Source: Phytophthora hibernalis
Taxonomy: Eukaryota; Oomycota; Peronosporomycetes; Peronosporales; Peronosporaceae
DNA length: 64,000 nucleotides
Assembly (NCBI GenBank): GCA_012656075.1
Contig: JAAKBF010000390.1
Span: forward strand, 868,001-932,000
Direction: 5' to 3'
Below, piece by piece: positions 1 to 11,865 of this stretch (positions are counted from its first letter, which is position 1; every line of letters begins with the position of its first letter). The translations under genes were made by a program, and so were the position numbers. Under the pieces are notes generated by a model that worked only from the letters and a program-made list of their open reading frames with translations, ran no database searches and was not told the DNA's origin.

Positions 1-75
1 CTGCATTTGAGCTTGTTGTTGGGACAAAAATTGCAGCATTTCGCCCAGATTTTGGGGCGTGGCTGGCTGGTCCAT
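1..75 (-). pseudogene. N-terminal fragment of a retrotransposon gag-like ORF
   Basis: On the minus strand an ATG at 75 opens a frame that runs off the left edge of the window. The 25 visible residues begin MDQPATPQNLGEML and end in a Gln-rich stretch, the style of an LTR-retrotransposon gag N-terminus. The frame also stays open upstream of this ATG. It points away from the copia element that starts near 390, so it belongs to a different insertion. Assignment rests on composition and context only. Confidence 0.4.
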
Positions 76-385
76 GTCTTGCACGACGGCGGAGAAAGCT
101 TGGGCGACGCGACGGCCTTGATGAGCACTACAAGTGCTACTATGTAATGAGTTTGGGGCTCGATGGCAAATCGCAAACTGATTGATTCATTTTAAGTCAA
201 GCAGCTCGATGCCGTGTGCAAGTTGTAGATTGAACTTGAACTTCAAGTTCAACTACAATCTACAAATCTACATTGATCCTAGAGTGAATTTGATTAGTCG
301 ATATTCCGAGCTAGAGTTTAGCGTGACGCTGGATGCGTCACACCAAGCGGATGCCGCGCGTCGTCTTGCTGGAGCATGACCCCCA

Positions 386-619
386 TGTGGGAGAATGTGT
401 GAAGGAGAACAACGGCAGTTGGTTCTGTCGTGTTCTTGACTCGACTCGTCCCTGATTGAACTAGGCGTGGTCCGCCAACTTACTTGACTTTTGTATCCTC
501 AAAATTAGGCCCGATTATAAGCGGGGGCTGTGCTCGTGTGCAGTTCTCAGGCAATCCCAAGCTTGCTGCGTGGGTCAACAGTGTTCGTGTTCTCAGTTCC
601 TTCTGTGCTGAAGCTCTTA
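386..619 (+). repeat. 5' LTR of copia element 1
   Basis: The stretch beginning TGTGAAGGAG at 398 recurs at 5674-5798 downstream of the pol gene, with about 126 bp of near identity ending at GATTATAAGCG (523). A purine-rich TGGGAG precedes both copies, so the true edge may lie a few bases earlier (about 386). The right edge is placed before the primer-binding-like sequence at 620, because the downstream LTR is truncated and cannot define it. No clean target duplication was seen. Confidence 0.7.
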
Positions 620-635
620 GGTTCTGAGCCCAAGG
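620..635 (+). other. Primer-binding-site-like sequence of copia element 1
   Basis: GGTTCTGAGCCCAAGG lies between the 5' LTR and gag. A very similar GGTTATGAGCCCAAG occurs at 17966-17980, just before the gag of the second copia element. Its position and its sharing between two otherwise different copia elements suggest a tRNA primer site. Confidence 0.4.
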
Positions 636-682
636 GCGTGAAGCTTAGAGAGCTAACCCTCTAGAGCTTCGCTGTCTCGCTA

Positions 683-3600
683 GTGATGGCGGGATCAAGT
701 TCACCAGCGACATCGTCGTCATCGATGGTGTCAATGAGCAATGTGCCTATATTGAATTGGTCATCTGGACCTTTGACGACTTCACAGTTAACGAGCTCTA
801 CTGCTGGATCTGGTACTGGTTCTGCAATTTCGTCTACTGCTGGAGCAACTATGACGGTGTGTTCTGGTATGCAGAGTGGCTTTGATTTTGCACGTTTGCC
901 AAGTAGTGGAATATCGTCGTCGGTTGGTTCTATGGCTGGCTTTGGCTTTACTACCTCCATGCCGATGAGCTATGCAGCTCCCTTCCCTGGTGCGGTGGCT
1001 GGCATGCCGTTTGGATACGGATCTGGAGTACCAAGTGGAGTTACGCTGGTTCCTGGTTGTCCGAGTGCTCGCGGTGTTGGAGATGGATCGTTTCGGATCA
1101 AGGAGATTTCGAACAAGCCTCCGACCATGAAGGGCAGCTTTGACTTGTACGCTGTTCAGTTGAAGACCTTTCTGACTAGATTGGGACTGTGGGGGTTGTT
1201 GGAGGGTCGCCCTCTTTGTGATGCTCAAACACAAGCTGCATTTGATGCTCGCGATAATGCTGCTCGGGATGCAATACTGCGAGGTGCTCCTGAGTCAGAT
1301 GCAGAAATGATTTGTCACGAAGTGTCCGCCCAGGACATGTGGACCCGCTTCGAGGACAAGCAGACGAAGCGTGAGTATGCTAACTACATATTTGCACGTT
1401 AGCAGCTCTATGCCAACAAATATACTCGTGATGTGAATATGAGAGATTGGTTGAGGGAGATGGAATTACAGAAGCGTGAACTTCAGCACTTTGGAAAAGT
1501 GATCGGTGATGAAGAGTTCGCGGAGATTCTGTTGGGCAATGTTTCGCACACACATCGTGAGGTGGTGCGGCAGTTTTCACGGCATTATGCTGCGTTGGCT
1601 CTGCCAGGAGCACATCAGCTCGCGCCGACAGCTGCTCAAGTAATGAATGCGCTTCGCGCTGAGCAGGACCTGGATGAAAAGGTTGCTGAGGAATTACCTC
1701 GGGCTAGTATTGGTTCGACAAAGAAGGCCCCGCCAACCAGAATAAGCAAGGCAACACCAATTCCGGCTATGGCAATGCTGGGAAGGGCAAAAAGCAGCGA
1801 GGTCGGGGAGATACAAAGCGAAGAAGAAAACCCAAGATGGAAAATTCCGGTACATGTGACTCGAAGAACGATGGTTGCTGGAAATGTGGCGAGCATGGCC
1901 ATATTCGAGCTCACTGTCCAAATCTGAAGTCTGGTGATGGTTCACAAGGCCAGAAGCCATCCGCTGGCATGGAAGCCAAACGGTGGCAGAATAAGAGGAG
2001 TGACGACGCTGGGGGAGCGAGGAAGAGTATTGACGCGCTAACACAGCGCAAGATTAGTGCGACTGTGTTTGGTACTCGATATCACAAGCCTAAGGTTATG
2101 GATTGGGTGTTGGATACGGCGACAGATGTACATGTGTGCACTGATTTGAAGTTGCTGATTAACTCACGACCTGATCGAAAGCATGTCTTCTTGGACTTTG
2201 ATGGGCAACCGAAAGGAGAACGCATGATAGGCAGTGTAATTCTCAAAGTGATGAATATGACGTCGCAGCGCGATGAAGAATTGATGCTGGCGAGTGTTGT
2301 TCATACGCCTACGGGACCTGATAATCTGCTGAGCTCACATCTGCTTGAGGAGAGTGGATGGAAGGTGCGCTTTGGTCTAATGGGCGACAATCGGGTTTGT
2401 TGGTTGGAGAAAGACGGGAAAAAGCTTGTGCTGAAGAAGTCGCGAGGCCGCTATCGACTTCAAGCGCGCCACTCTGAAGCACAGGAAGTGCATGCTGTTT
2501 CACGATATTCTCTTGCCAATTCCAATGCAACAACCACGACTATGAATGAACTTGAACGCTGGTACATGCGTTTTGCGCATCTCAACTACATAGCACTGCG
2601 TAGAATGGCAACGCAGGAAGCTGCTGTCGGTTTGGGAGGATTGAGTGGTGTTGTAGACTGTCGTGATGGGAAGTGCTGGACGTGCACAGCTTCTAAGCAG
2701 AAGCACATGTCGTATAAGACGACACTTACGAGGCGTGCGACGGAGCCGTACCAGAAGTTAATGTCGGACATGTGCTACGTGGGTGTTGATACCTACGACG
2801 GCTACCAGCATTTTCAACTCATCCAAGATGAGGCGACACGCTACGTCTGGGGTTCCTGCTGAAGGCGAAAGGAGAAGCGACCAATGTGGTGATCTCTCAT
2901 GTTGAATGGCTTTTGGCACAAGGACATCACATCGAAGTGTTTTCTTCGGACCAAGGGAAACGAGTTGGTCAACAAGAAGCTACAAGCATTCCTCCGGGGA
3001 GAGGGATAGAGTTTCTGTGGACGAATGCTTATAGTCCTGAAGAAATGGTGTTGTTGAAAAAATGAGTGGCGTGTTGATGGCGCGGGTTCGTAGTCTGTTG
3101 ACGACGACTCACATGCCGCTCAGCTTGTGGGGTGAAGCTTTAGCATTTGCCGTGGAGGTTGTTCGTCTGCTGCACTTGATGGGGATACCCCGTACACCCG
3201 TCGGTTTGGTGAGCGCCCGAGCGTCGAGAAGCTCCGTATTTGGGGGTGTATAGTGCATGTCTTTACTCCGAAGGTGCTGCGGGCTAACAAGTTGGAAAGC
3301 CCTGGCAAGTTGGGCCTCTTTATTGGATTTGCTAAGAACTGAGAAGGGTATCGCATTTTGAATTTGCGTACTGGTGATGTTCAAGAGCAACGTTCAGTGG
3401 AGTTTGATGAAAGCTGGACTGTCGATAGCTCCTACGTGGAGAACCTTTTGGCAAATCGGTATCGACGAGGCCGCTTCGTCCTTCCAGATGTAGGCGTCTA
3501 CCGGTCATGGCAGCAGTGACTCACGAGGTGTTGACTGGACCTCCTGCCAAACGTCAACGTCTTGCAAGCGCACATGGCAGTTCTGGACCAAGTGCTGTGG

Positions 3601-5634
3601 TGGAGCAATCTCCGGTTAGTGTGGGAGTGCCTGCGCTACAACTGTTGAGTTCGCCTCCGGTGGGAGCGGCTTCGGCTGCTACCCGGCTGTCACCATTGGG
3701 TGCACCGCAACAACTGAGTGAATGTTTGGAGCATGACGAGTTGCATGAAGAGAATGGTGATCCCGAAGAAGCTGTGAGTGTGTCTAACCGCCGCTCTTCG
3801 CCTCTGAGGGAACTACCGGAGTTTTTCAAGTGCATAATGCAGACGACGATGATGAGGGTGTGGAGGGAAATGAAGCTGATGTTATCGCTTCGGGTGATTC
3901 GGTGAGTAGCCGTTCAGGCTCAGTGGGAGAATGTTTGTCATCGGATAGTGATGATGAAGATGTAGATCACGGATTAGGAGCATCGTTCCGCCGCTCGACG
4001 CGCATTAGACAACCAAATGTACGACTATGTGATTATGAAGTGGAGCTACCCGAGAGTCTAGAAATTCAGGCAGTTAACGCTGTCTTGGAGCCAGCATCAG
4101 TGCAAGCTGCTTTGGAAGCTCCTGACTCTGACAAACTGGTTGAGGCGCTAAACACGGAGTACCGTGAGTTGTTACGCAACAACACTTGGGAATTGGTGGA
4201 GAAGCCTGATGGTGCCAAGGTGTTGACGAGCAAATGGGTCTTTATTCGTAAGCGTAATGTGCGAGGTGAGGTGGAGAGGCATCGAGCTCGGATTACGATC
4301 AAAGGGTGTCAACAGAAGTATGGGTTGAACTTTTGGGAAACGTACGCTCCGGGCGTGTGTGCGGAAGCAGTGAGGTTGGTGCTCCTGCTGGCATTGCACT
4401 ACGGTCTGCTCTGCAGACATGTTGATTTTTCACTCCGTTTCTTAATGGCCCTATCGACTGCGAGATCTACATGAAACAGCCGGAGTTCTTTGATGATGGA
4501 ACAGGGCGAGTGTGTAGGCTGCTGCGGAGTCTGTATGGCTTGAAGCAGGCCCCACGCATATGGTACAAGCCTCTTGACAAGTATTTAAGAGAATGTGGAT
4601 TTCAGAGGTTGAAAATGGATGGTGGTATTTACTATCGCTGGGTTGATGGTAGTCCAATCTTTTTGACTCTTTACGTAGATGACATAGTGATCGCAGCTAC
4701 GAAGGAGAACATCGAGCTGGTGTTGACTGAGCTGAGAAAGAAGTTCAAGGTGAAAGACCTCGACAACGTCAGTCACTTGTTGTCGATGGTGATCAAGTAT
4801 GTTCCTGGCAAGATGCTATCGATCTCGCAGAGTGGGTATATGGATCAGCTGCTGGAGCGCTTCAAAATGGCAAATTGCAAGGCGATGCCTACGCCGCAGG
4901 CCAAGGGCAATTTCCCTCTTCCGGGTGATCCGGACAAGGAGCCGGTTTGTGTGAACATTGAACCTGATGTCGACTATCAGTGCATTGTGGGTTCATTGCA
5001 GTATTTGGTTAGTTGTTCACGGCCAGATATCGCAAATGCTGTGAGAACTCTGGGCAAGTTTCTCAACTGTTATACGAAGGAGCACTTTGTGTTGGCTAAG
5101 CGATGTCTACGCTACCTACAGGGTACGCGTGAGTACGGACTAGTGTGGTATAAGCCGGAGTTGCCGGGAATGCAGTTAGTTGCGTATGCGGATGCAGACT
5201 TGGGGAATGAGAAGGAAGATCGTCGTTCTATTACAGGGTATGTGCTGCAGTTGAACGGTTGCACGTTCGCGTACAAGAGCAAGAAACAGTCCATTATGAC
5301 GGACGACACATGCTTGTGTGTGTGCGAACATGATCATGTGGACACATAACCTGTGTACGGAGTTAAAGCTTTGTCGAACGAAAGGACTATTCTCTACGAA
5401 GATAACCAAGCTGCAAACCATGTGATCAAGGAAGTGAGTAGCGGATACAAGGTCAAGAGTGTTGATCTGAAGTTTCACAAGATTCGTGAGTTCGTTGAGC
5501 GAGGCATCTTTGAGGTGAAGTACTGTCCCAGTGAAGCCAATGTTGCGGACATTTTCACGAAGCCGCTCGGTCCGCAGCAGTTTAGCAAACTGCGCGAACG
5601 CCTGAACGTGTTGCCCGTGTCTGGCAACAAGTAG
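683..5634 (+). pseudogene. Ty1/copia gag-pol polyprotein, broken
   Basis: This is a retrotransposon polyprotein in copia order (protease, integrase, reverse transcriptase, RNase H). Gag starts near 683 and has an in-frame TAG at about 1400, after which the same frame continues. A frameshift near 1715 leads into a zinc knuckle (CWKCGEHGHIRAHC, about 1890). The protease motif VLDTAT follows near 2110, then the gag-pre-integrase and integrase core (WYMRFAHL near 2562; frame breaks at 2862-3062). The reverse transcriptase spans about 4070-4900 with YVDDIVIA near 4672. RNase H spans about 5180-5634 and is interrupted by a stop at about 5347. Stops or shifts occur at 1400, 1715, 2862, 3253, 3350, 3905, 4474 and 5349, so it cannot make a full polyprotein. 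It is flanked by an LTR at 398 and a truncated LTR at 5674. Confidence 0.92.
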
Positions 5635-5673
5635 TTACGCACGGCGGGCAAAGGCAACAGCATGAAGTGGGAG

Positions 5674-5798
5674 TGTGAAGGAGAGCAACGGCAGTTGGTT
5701 CTGTCGTGTTCTTGACTCGACTCGTCCCTGATTGAACTAGGCGTGGTCCGCCAACTTACTTGACTTTTGTAAACTCAAATTAAGCCCGATTATAAGCG
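5674..5798 (+). repeat. 3' LTR of copia element 1, truncated
   Basis: It repeats 398-523 almost base for base and is preceded by the purine tract AAGTGGGAG, the expected polypurine primer. Identity with the 5' LTR stops after GATTATAAGCG. From there the sequence leads into repeat R, so the right part of this LTR was lost or replaced. Confidence 0.8.
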
Positions 5799-5815
5799 AC
5801 CAGCACGGATGAAGC

Positions 5816-6478
5816 ACTGTTCTGGATTTTAATCCAGAGTTTCTCAGACTCGATCCCTTTATAAAACCTCTAACTTTTTATGCATTTACCTTTGAAAAAT
5901 CTTGTGTCTTGTAAAACGCCAGTTTTCAAATATCTTAGAAATCGGTAGACCTGTTATATAAGATCCATGTCAGATTTTTAGTCGAATCGGTGGGTGTCCA
6001 CTCTTTAATTAGATGAAGGTGTAGCCAAATGACACCTCCGTTTCGTCAGTTCAAGTTACTTTACCCTTAATATCTAATAACCGGTTGACAATGAAACACA
6101 CCCAAGAGAATGTCGACCGTAGCGGCCACAGGTAACATCAAAACCCATCCACCCACTGAATGTTGCTTGAAGGGAAATGGGTGAAACAAACATTGCCAGC
6201 GATTATCAACAAAACCCAGTAGGTGATAATCTAGATGTGTCTGGTGTGGTCGATGCGGGTGTATGACCACCGCGCGCGAGTACAACCTGACAACACCGAG
6301 CGTTGGCTGCTTTGCTGTAGCCTCGTACTCGTGTTAGGAATACGCCTCCTTGTTTGGTGTACGTAGTTTCCTATCGGTGAGTGGGCATCTACATGTTTGT
6401 ACGAAGACAACATAAATGTTAGAAACCACGACGAGACTGGTTACTGTAGTGTTCGGCAAGACGACTACATCACCTTAG
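5816..6478 (+). repeat. Repeat R copy 1, left part
   Basis: It begins TCTGGATTTTAATCCAGAG and matches 15419-16068 along most of its length with scattered substitutions and small indels. Both copies have the shared blocks TTTTCAAATATCTTAGAAAT and AATGTTGCTTGAAGGGAAAT. The copy is split by the transposon at 6479-10833 and resumes at 10834. Near 6411-6445 it carries a short segment that reads as the reverse complement of the corresponding hairpin interior in copy 2. No coding capacity was recognised. It may be a non-autonomous or solo-LTR-like element. Confidence 0.75.
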
Positions 6479-9400
6479 CCCCAACTCCCCCAAGTTAAGG
6501 ACAAATAAAAGGACCAAAAGTTAGGGCCTTACCTTGACAAGAGTTTTCATTGCTATGAGAATTTTCTGGTAGTTCATATAGCCCTTTATTCACTCTAAGA
6601 ATAGTTTGTCTCTCATTGTGACCACTGGTATCCATCCGACTGAAAATGACAATTCAAAAATGTCTATTTTATCTTATCACTTTTTGCGTTTTGTCCTTAA
6701 TTCTAGGACAAACTTTCGAATTAACTTGTGTTGGGTGAGGGGTTTTGGCCGTGGACGCCTTCCTATAATATCTCTGTTCTAAACACAATTTGGTATATCA
6801 GACACATCGCATTTAGCGCGAACAAATCACCCTCCTTACAAATACTAAGTCATCTTTGTCGGACAAAAAATGGGAAAGTACAGCGTACTAAAGCGAATTT
6901 TGTCCTTAAACTTAAGAACGGCCCTTAACCCCAACATTTTCTGTCCTTAAAAAGGACCAAACGCATCTTAAGTACGACAGCTGTTCCGAGTTTTTGTCCA
7001 AAAGTTAAGGACAAAAATATGTTAGCTTCGCCACGAGCTCCAAAGGGAAACCATCACTTCAACCTTCGCGCGCGCATATCTGCGGAGGACGACATTGCTG
7101 GGGAGTCATGTCGGACACGGACAGCCCCCTCGAGAAGTCCATGGAGGTGAAGGGCATTCCACGCCGTGGGAATTCGTTCCAGATGACAACACGGAGCTTC
7201 GAGTCGATGACGTGGATGATTTCCTGTTGCGTAAAACGCGCATTGAAGCCGTCGTTGTGATGGGACGTCTACGTAGGCGAGTCGTGTCCGAACCAGACTC
7301 TGATACGAGGAAACTAAGTGTCGGTGAGGTGCTAGAAGTGTGGCTAGATGATTAAATTCTCTCTGCGATCAAGAACTTTGCGAACGTTAGCTTTCAGCAG
7401 CCCAACTTTGTGTCAACTGCGGAGCTCTTGCAGTTCATTGAAGTCGAACTCTGGTTGAGTTTTTATTCAACTACGCCATCTTCGTTTTACGACAGTGATA
7501 ACAATGACTTGTACCCTCCGGTGTGGACAGCAATGCCCCGGACCCGATACATGGAGATTTTAAACGCTTTCGGCAAGCGAAAAGGAAATGATGACGAAAT
7601 TGACAATCCGTGGGTCGCGCCTTTGGCCCATGATCGAGATTTGGCCCACATATCGGAGCTTGTTCGTCGCCTGTGTGCTGAGATTGGCTTTGTTGAACGG
7701 GAGACTATCGCTTCACTCGATGACGATATGATTCGTCTGCGTTCAACGTTAATTGACGAAATTGGCCTGACCCACGTACGAAATCCTAAAAAGGGGTACG
7801 TTCATCTGAGCTGCTCGTTGTGTGTGTTTTACTAATGAGATTGAGTGTTTGTCTGATTAGCTATGGCCCAGTACAACACGGAATTGTTACGCTTACAAAT
7901 GGAATTTTACTTGGAGGACACGTAGCGACACGTGGTGAATCAACCATTGATATTGTGAAGATTCTTCAGAGGTCTCTTTGTGAGGCATCAACTGAAAGCC
8001 AGATCCGACTTCCTGGTATTTTCACGCTTTAGACAGAGGATATCAGTCAGAGGTGAGCAATCACCATATCCACAGCATTGGGGGCAAAATTGTCGGGACA
8101 CACAAGAGAACAAGTAAATTCCCGTTCACCTACGGAAAACCTGCAAACCGATCTCAGAAAGCGATTGAAGAAAAGGGTGAAAAAGCGGCATACTGGGCAT
8201 CTTCAAAGCTGCCTGGTAGTAAGCGCTCAAATTCGTTGTCGGCACAAGCGAATGCATTGAGGTATCGATCTGGTCTGGGAGTGTTACACTTTGTTACAGT
8301 ACGGATCGCATGTTTGGGCCAGAACCTTGGTTGTATGTCTGTCGTCGAAAAGAGGCACCCTCCAATGCTCGACCTGAGACCATTTTTTCTAGTTTTGAGT
8401 TGAGAGTGGTGTTCATGTGCTAACTGAGGGTCAACGAAGCCCGGACTGGTTCCTGCTCAGGAAGTTTCGTGCTACTGGATCCGTTGTCAGTCGAATTTTT
8501 CATCAAATTGCTGGCGCAATATCTAATCCGGAAATTGCTCGCGATCCAGTGACCGACCCCGACGTAAAATCAACAGCGATGCTGTTGTCTCTCCCTGTGG
8601 ATCAGCAATATATAGATCCACCCGTTGCGATTTCAAGCATCGACTTAGATAGTAAACCACTGGATGAATCAAAATCTCTTTGCAGACAGCGAGGATTACC
8701 GATCTACGGTAGCAAAACGATTTTGAAAGATCTCCTGCAGAATTACGACAGAACAGCTTGTTCATCAAGACGCGTTTCACTGAGTGGATCAATTTTGGCG
8801 GCTTGCTTTATGAAGCCAATATATTCGACTGCGATGAAGATAGGAACACACAACGAACCAAACATTGCTGAGCACGTCAAATCATTTCTACTAACTCACG
8901 CGTCGATTAAAGTTGAAGCAATGAAATCTTATGGACTTCTATGCTGGTAAGTGAGCCGTGTTGGGCGTACTAATGCGTTTAGTGTAGCTCTAATACTGTG
9001 TATTTTTGTAGCCGCGATTTGTTGTTTGCAGCCTTCTCGCCAGACCACATTTCCATTATGTCTTCCGCTGCCCGCGGGCAGTTTTTTCTGTGCTGGAATA
9101 CAAGACAAGGGTGACAGATGAAACCCAACGGCTTGAACAATCATTAGCAGATACTTACGGGGTATTCTCATCGGTACAGCTGGTCATGAACGCATACGGG
9201 CATAGATTCAAGGAACAGATTCCGGAGGGAGGTCACCGGTGTCAAATTCTCCACAACATCTTATGTGGTGGCGTCCGTGATGGGTTTCTCGGTTTATCTA
9301 CCCCAACCCGAATAATTCAGATCATTCACGTGTTTGTTGGAGACCCCGTTGCTTACACGTATCGTGCAGCATTGCATGTGATTCAAGAAGCGTACATGAA

Positions 9401-10833
9401 GTGGGTTTATGATGATTCCGCTGTGACGCCTTACATCCCGTCGGATGAACTAGGACAATGTGTCGATTTGCACACTTTATCGCAAAATTTGGCGATTTGG
9501 AAAGCTCTCAATCGTATTATCGAACAGAGAGGGTGTCCTCTTCCACCAGCGAAACATATCATACCGTCGATAATATCTCTTTGGAATCGAGTAAAAGGAG
9601 GTATTGACGTGTATTCCCGGTATCTCAAAACGTTAAATCACGTCATGTTGCATTGCCACCGACAGCAGCGATTATGCTGCGGGTTATCATGACATTGGTC
9701 TACAACACAACGCGTACCAATCCCACCAACTATTTGAGGTACTGATGTATTACAACTTACTTCTGTTTTTGGGTTTTAATTATTAATGTTTTGCTTGCAC
9801 AGGCTCACTCGTTCTTCAGCGATTCCGTACGCTGTGTTTCGTACACGTCGCTCCAGAATCATAAGCAAAACTTGCCCAGTTTTGCATCATTTTGTCGTGA
9901 CGCTGCCAAGTGTTTGGTGCAAGATTACCACTTGTACCCATGTCGAATTGGAGTGGTCGTCCTGGAAACGAGAACGTAATTGACGAGCAGAGCATTCGTG
10001 GCATTTGCTACAGAAAGCGAGTTCATTTCAAAACTGACACTGATCTCAAACGCCTTCGGTTATCGAAACGTAGTCCACATGAACAGGTAAGTGTAAAATC
10101 TAGCATGACGAATTGAGACCAGGTGCTAATGCGTACATCCAACTGACGTTCTAGGTTCAAATCGACGACAACATCCAATGGCGCTGCATGATGTGCTGCT
10201 CACTAAATCACGACGTTGAGAACGCTGGACACAGCCGCAAAGGCTTCAAAACTCGATTCAAATGCAACAAATTCTCAGTGGCACTCTGTCGTGCTCCAAG
10301 ATGGAATTGCGAGGAGCCGTGTTTCACAAGGTTTCACAACATGAAAGAGCTACCGGATCCTTGTCAGGTCTCAGAGCAACTACGTACGACACGCACAAAT
10401 GACAATCGTGCACCACCATCATCGCGAAAGAGACCCATTCGACGCTGGACACGCCAAATCTTCGTTCATCTAGTGTTCGACTCCAACTACGAGAACGTCG
10501 ACGCTCTCTGCGAACACGGAAGCTGCGTTAACGGAGCTGCAGAGATTTGTCCTTGAAAACAGGTCCAAATTTTGTCCTTACTTTAAGGACAAAAGTCAGA
10601 CAACTTCCTCGCCGCGACGTCCAACTTCAATGATGTAAGACACACAACTGAATAATCAAACGCAGCCTTTCATAAACTTTTCCTGTTAATTGGAGTGTGT
10701 TGGGTCTGAGGTTGTAAGCATTGCACTTTCAGACATCTGGTGTTGGCAAGCCGAGCTCCTGAAATTTGGTCCTATTTTTTGTCCTTAACTTTGACCCTGC
10801 TGGGGTTAATAATTAATACGGAAAATTTTGGGG
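6479..10833 (+). mobile_element. PiggyBac-type DNA transposon (about 4.36 kb)
   Basis: Its ends are CCCCAA...TTGGGG, flanked on both sides by TTAG (6475-6478 and 10834-10837). Subterminal sequences match in inverted orientation: AGTTAAGGACAAA followed by AGGACCAAA near 6494 and, reverse-complemented, near 10768-10795. Further copies of the TTAAGGACAAA motif lie at about 6890-7015 and 10570-10595. Repeat R copy 2 supplies an empty site, TCTTAGGAGCCCC at 16063-16075. The element holds one transposase gene with four recognisable introns. Family assignment comes from that protein. The TTAG duplication is a variant of the TTAA typical of the family. Confidence 0.8.
7108..10556 (+). pseudogene. PiggyBac transposase with internal YqaJ-like nuclease domain, broken
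   Basis: The reconstructed exons run about 7108-7795, 7861-8946, 9012-9738, 9803-10086 and 10155-10556. The introns are 64-68 bp with GT..AG ends; three carry ACTAAT or CTAATG branch-like sequences. The transposase fold is cut in two. The first part holds SLDDDMIRLRS (7719-7727) and LDRGYQSE (Asp at 8032), matching the first two catalytic Asp regions. The third lies in KGGIDVY (Asp at 9606), and a Cys-rich C-terminal ribbon spans 10179-10370, where one expected Cys is Phe. Between them lies a YqaJ-like exonuclease block: RSPDWFLLRKFRATGS (8433-8480), AMKIGTHNEPNIAEH (near 8840), SPD (9036-9044) and EYK (9096-9104). An in-frame TAA at 7353 and frame breaks near 8025, 8285, 8415, 9085, 9660 and 9960 disable this copy. 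Confidence 0.82.
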
Positions 10834-10908
10834 TTAGGAGCCCATGTGCTGTTACTGGACAGTGTATGAGGATTGTGTCTCCAACGCGATATAGGAATAC
10901 AATCCAGT
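10834..10908 (+). repeat. Repeat R copy 1, right part
   Basis: Starting at the TTAG target duplication, GAGCCCATGTGCTGTTACTGG through AATACAATCCAG matches 16069-16133 in copy 2. This is the other side of the repeat that the PiggyBac-type element split. Confidence 0.8.
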
Positions 10909-11033
10909 CGCCATCACTATACATGTGATTAAAACAGGTAAAACACACTACTAAAAACGCCGTGTTCTCCGTGGAAAACTCGGCGTTTTAATAGTGTGTT
11001 TTTACCTGTTTAATCACATGTATAGTGATGGCG
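10909..11033. repeat. 125-bp imperfect palindrome (foldback/MITE-like)
   Basis: The left arm starts CGCCATCACTATACATGTG and the right arm ends with its complement. The arms are about 53 bp and differ only by a few changes, mostly in A/T runs. The 18-bp centre is TGTTCTCCGTGGAAAACT. The sequence could form a hairpin or cruciform. It directly follows repeat R and contains no ORF. Confidence 0.85.
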
Positions 11034-11159
11034 TATATATACGTTGGACGGGTGGATACATTAATCACCCATAATATTATATTTTCTTAACCATATTTAT
11101 GTGTTGGCTCGCATCACGTTATTTTTAAATCCCCGAATATAATACCTTTTGATAGGGTG

Positions 11160-11520
11160 AAACAACCGCGCGTGGTGCACACCCAGTGGATTTGTTCACT
11201 TCGCTATTTGAAGAGAAGACGAGCAGCTCCAGCGGCGGCTCTAGCGATAGTGGGGACGACGACGAGTATTTGTATGCCTACACCCGGCGCTGTGTCTACT
11301 TTATACTAATTGTTTTGGGTTTGATGTGGCGTTGTATGCTTGTGTGTAGATTAATTTTGTGAGAGCTTCCTACCGTTGCGACTGCAAGGATTTCATGGCG
11401 AGCGGGTGCGTGCGTGTCGTCGCTGCAATGGTGCTTCGTGACGATCTCAGCATCAATGCCGCATTATCGGTGCTGCCGGCGCGGAGATTAAGCGGGGTCG
11501 AGAAAGTCGTGCAGTGCTAG
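11160..11520 (+). pseudogene. SWIM-type zinc-finger fragment, probably MULE-transposase debris
   Basis: A frame near 11347-11519 contains YRCDCKDFMASGCV followed by VVAAM, the C-x-C-x(n)-G-x-C layout of a SWIM finger with the expected His apparently replaced by Val (CVRV). Upstream, about 11210-11275, is a Ser/Gly/Asp-rich frame (SSSSGGSSDSGDDDEY). The two could be joined by an intron of about 60 bp ending TGTGTAG near 11350, though that is inferred. SWIM fingers in oomycete genomes are often carried by Mutator-like transposases. No catalytic domain is present, so this is a remnant. Confidence 0.45.
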
Positions 11521-11865
11521 TGCAGTTACAGGGTGTCGCTGCCTCCGTTCGTCGTTCAAGGGTCTTCACGCGATTTTCCTAGGCTAATAACAACACTTGT
11601 ATTTATTTCATTATTTATTAGCTTCGTCAAGTGTATACACACTACGCTCATTCTTTTTTAATTAATCCGCACGGGGCAGTCATCCTTTTTGGTATCATAC
11701 ACAGGCGCTTACATGTATAATACACATTTGTACATTTACAGATACTGGTTCGTCCGAGAAATTTACGTGGGGACTCAGAATGAGCCATAAAATACGAACT
11801 AGCACACTTCGTTAGCAGGTACGCTAGACTCTAGTCTAGAGTGTCTGACATGTAGTCAAACTGCG

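Noticed and set aside
788..1234. Minus-strand frame opposite the copia gag
   Set aside because: Arg/Ser/Thr-rich composition is the antisense shadow of the Ser/Gly-rich gag; no domain.
6479..10809. TTAA at 10806-10809 considered as the right target duplication
   Set aside because: It would leave the left edge with TTAG only; the outer TTAG at 10834 matches both edges and the empty site in repeat R copy 2.
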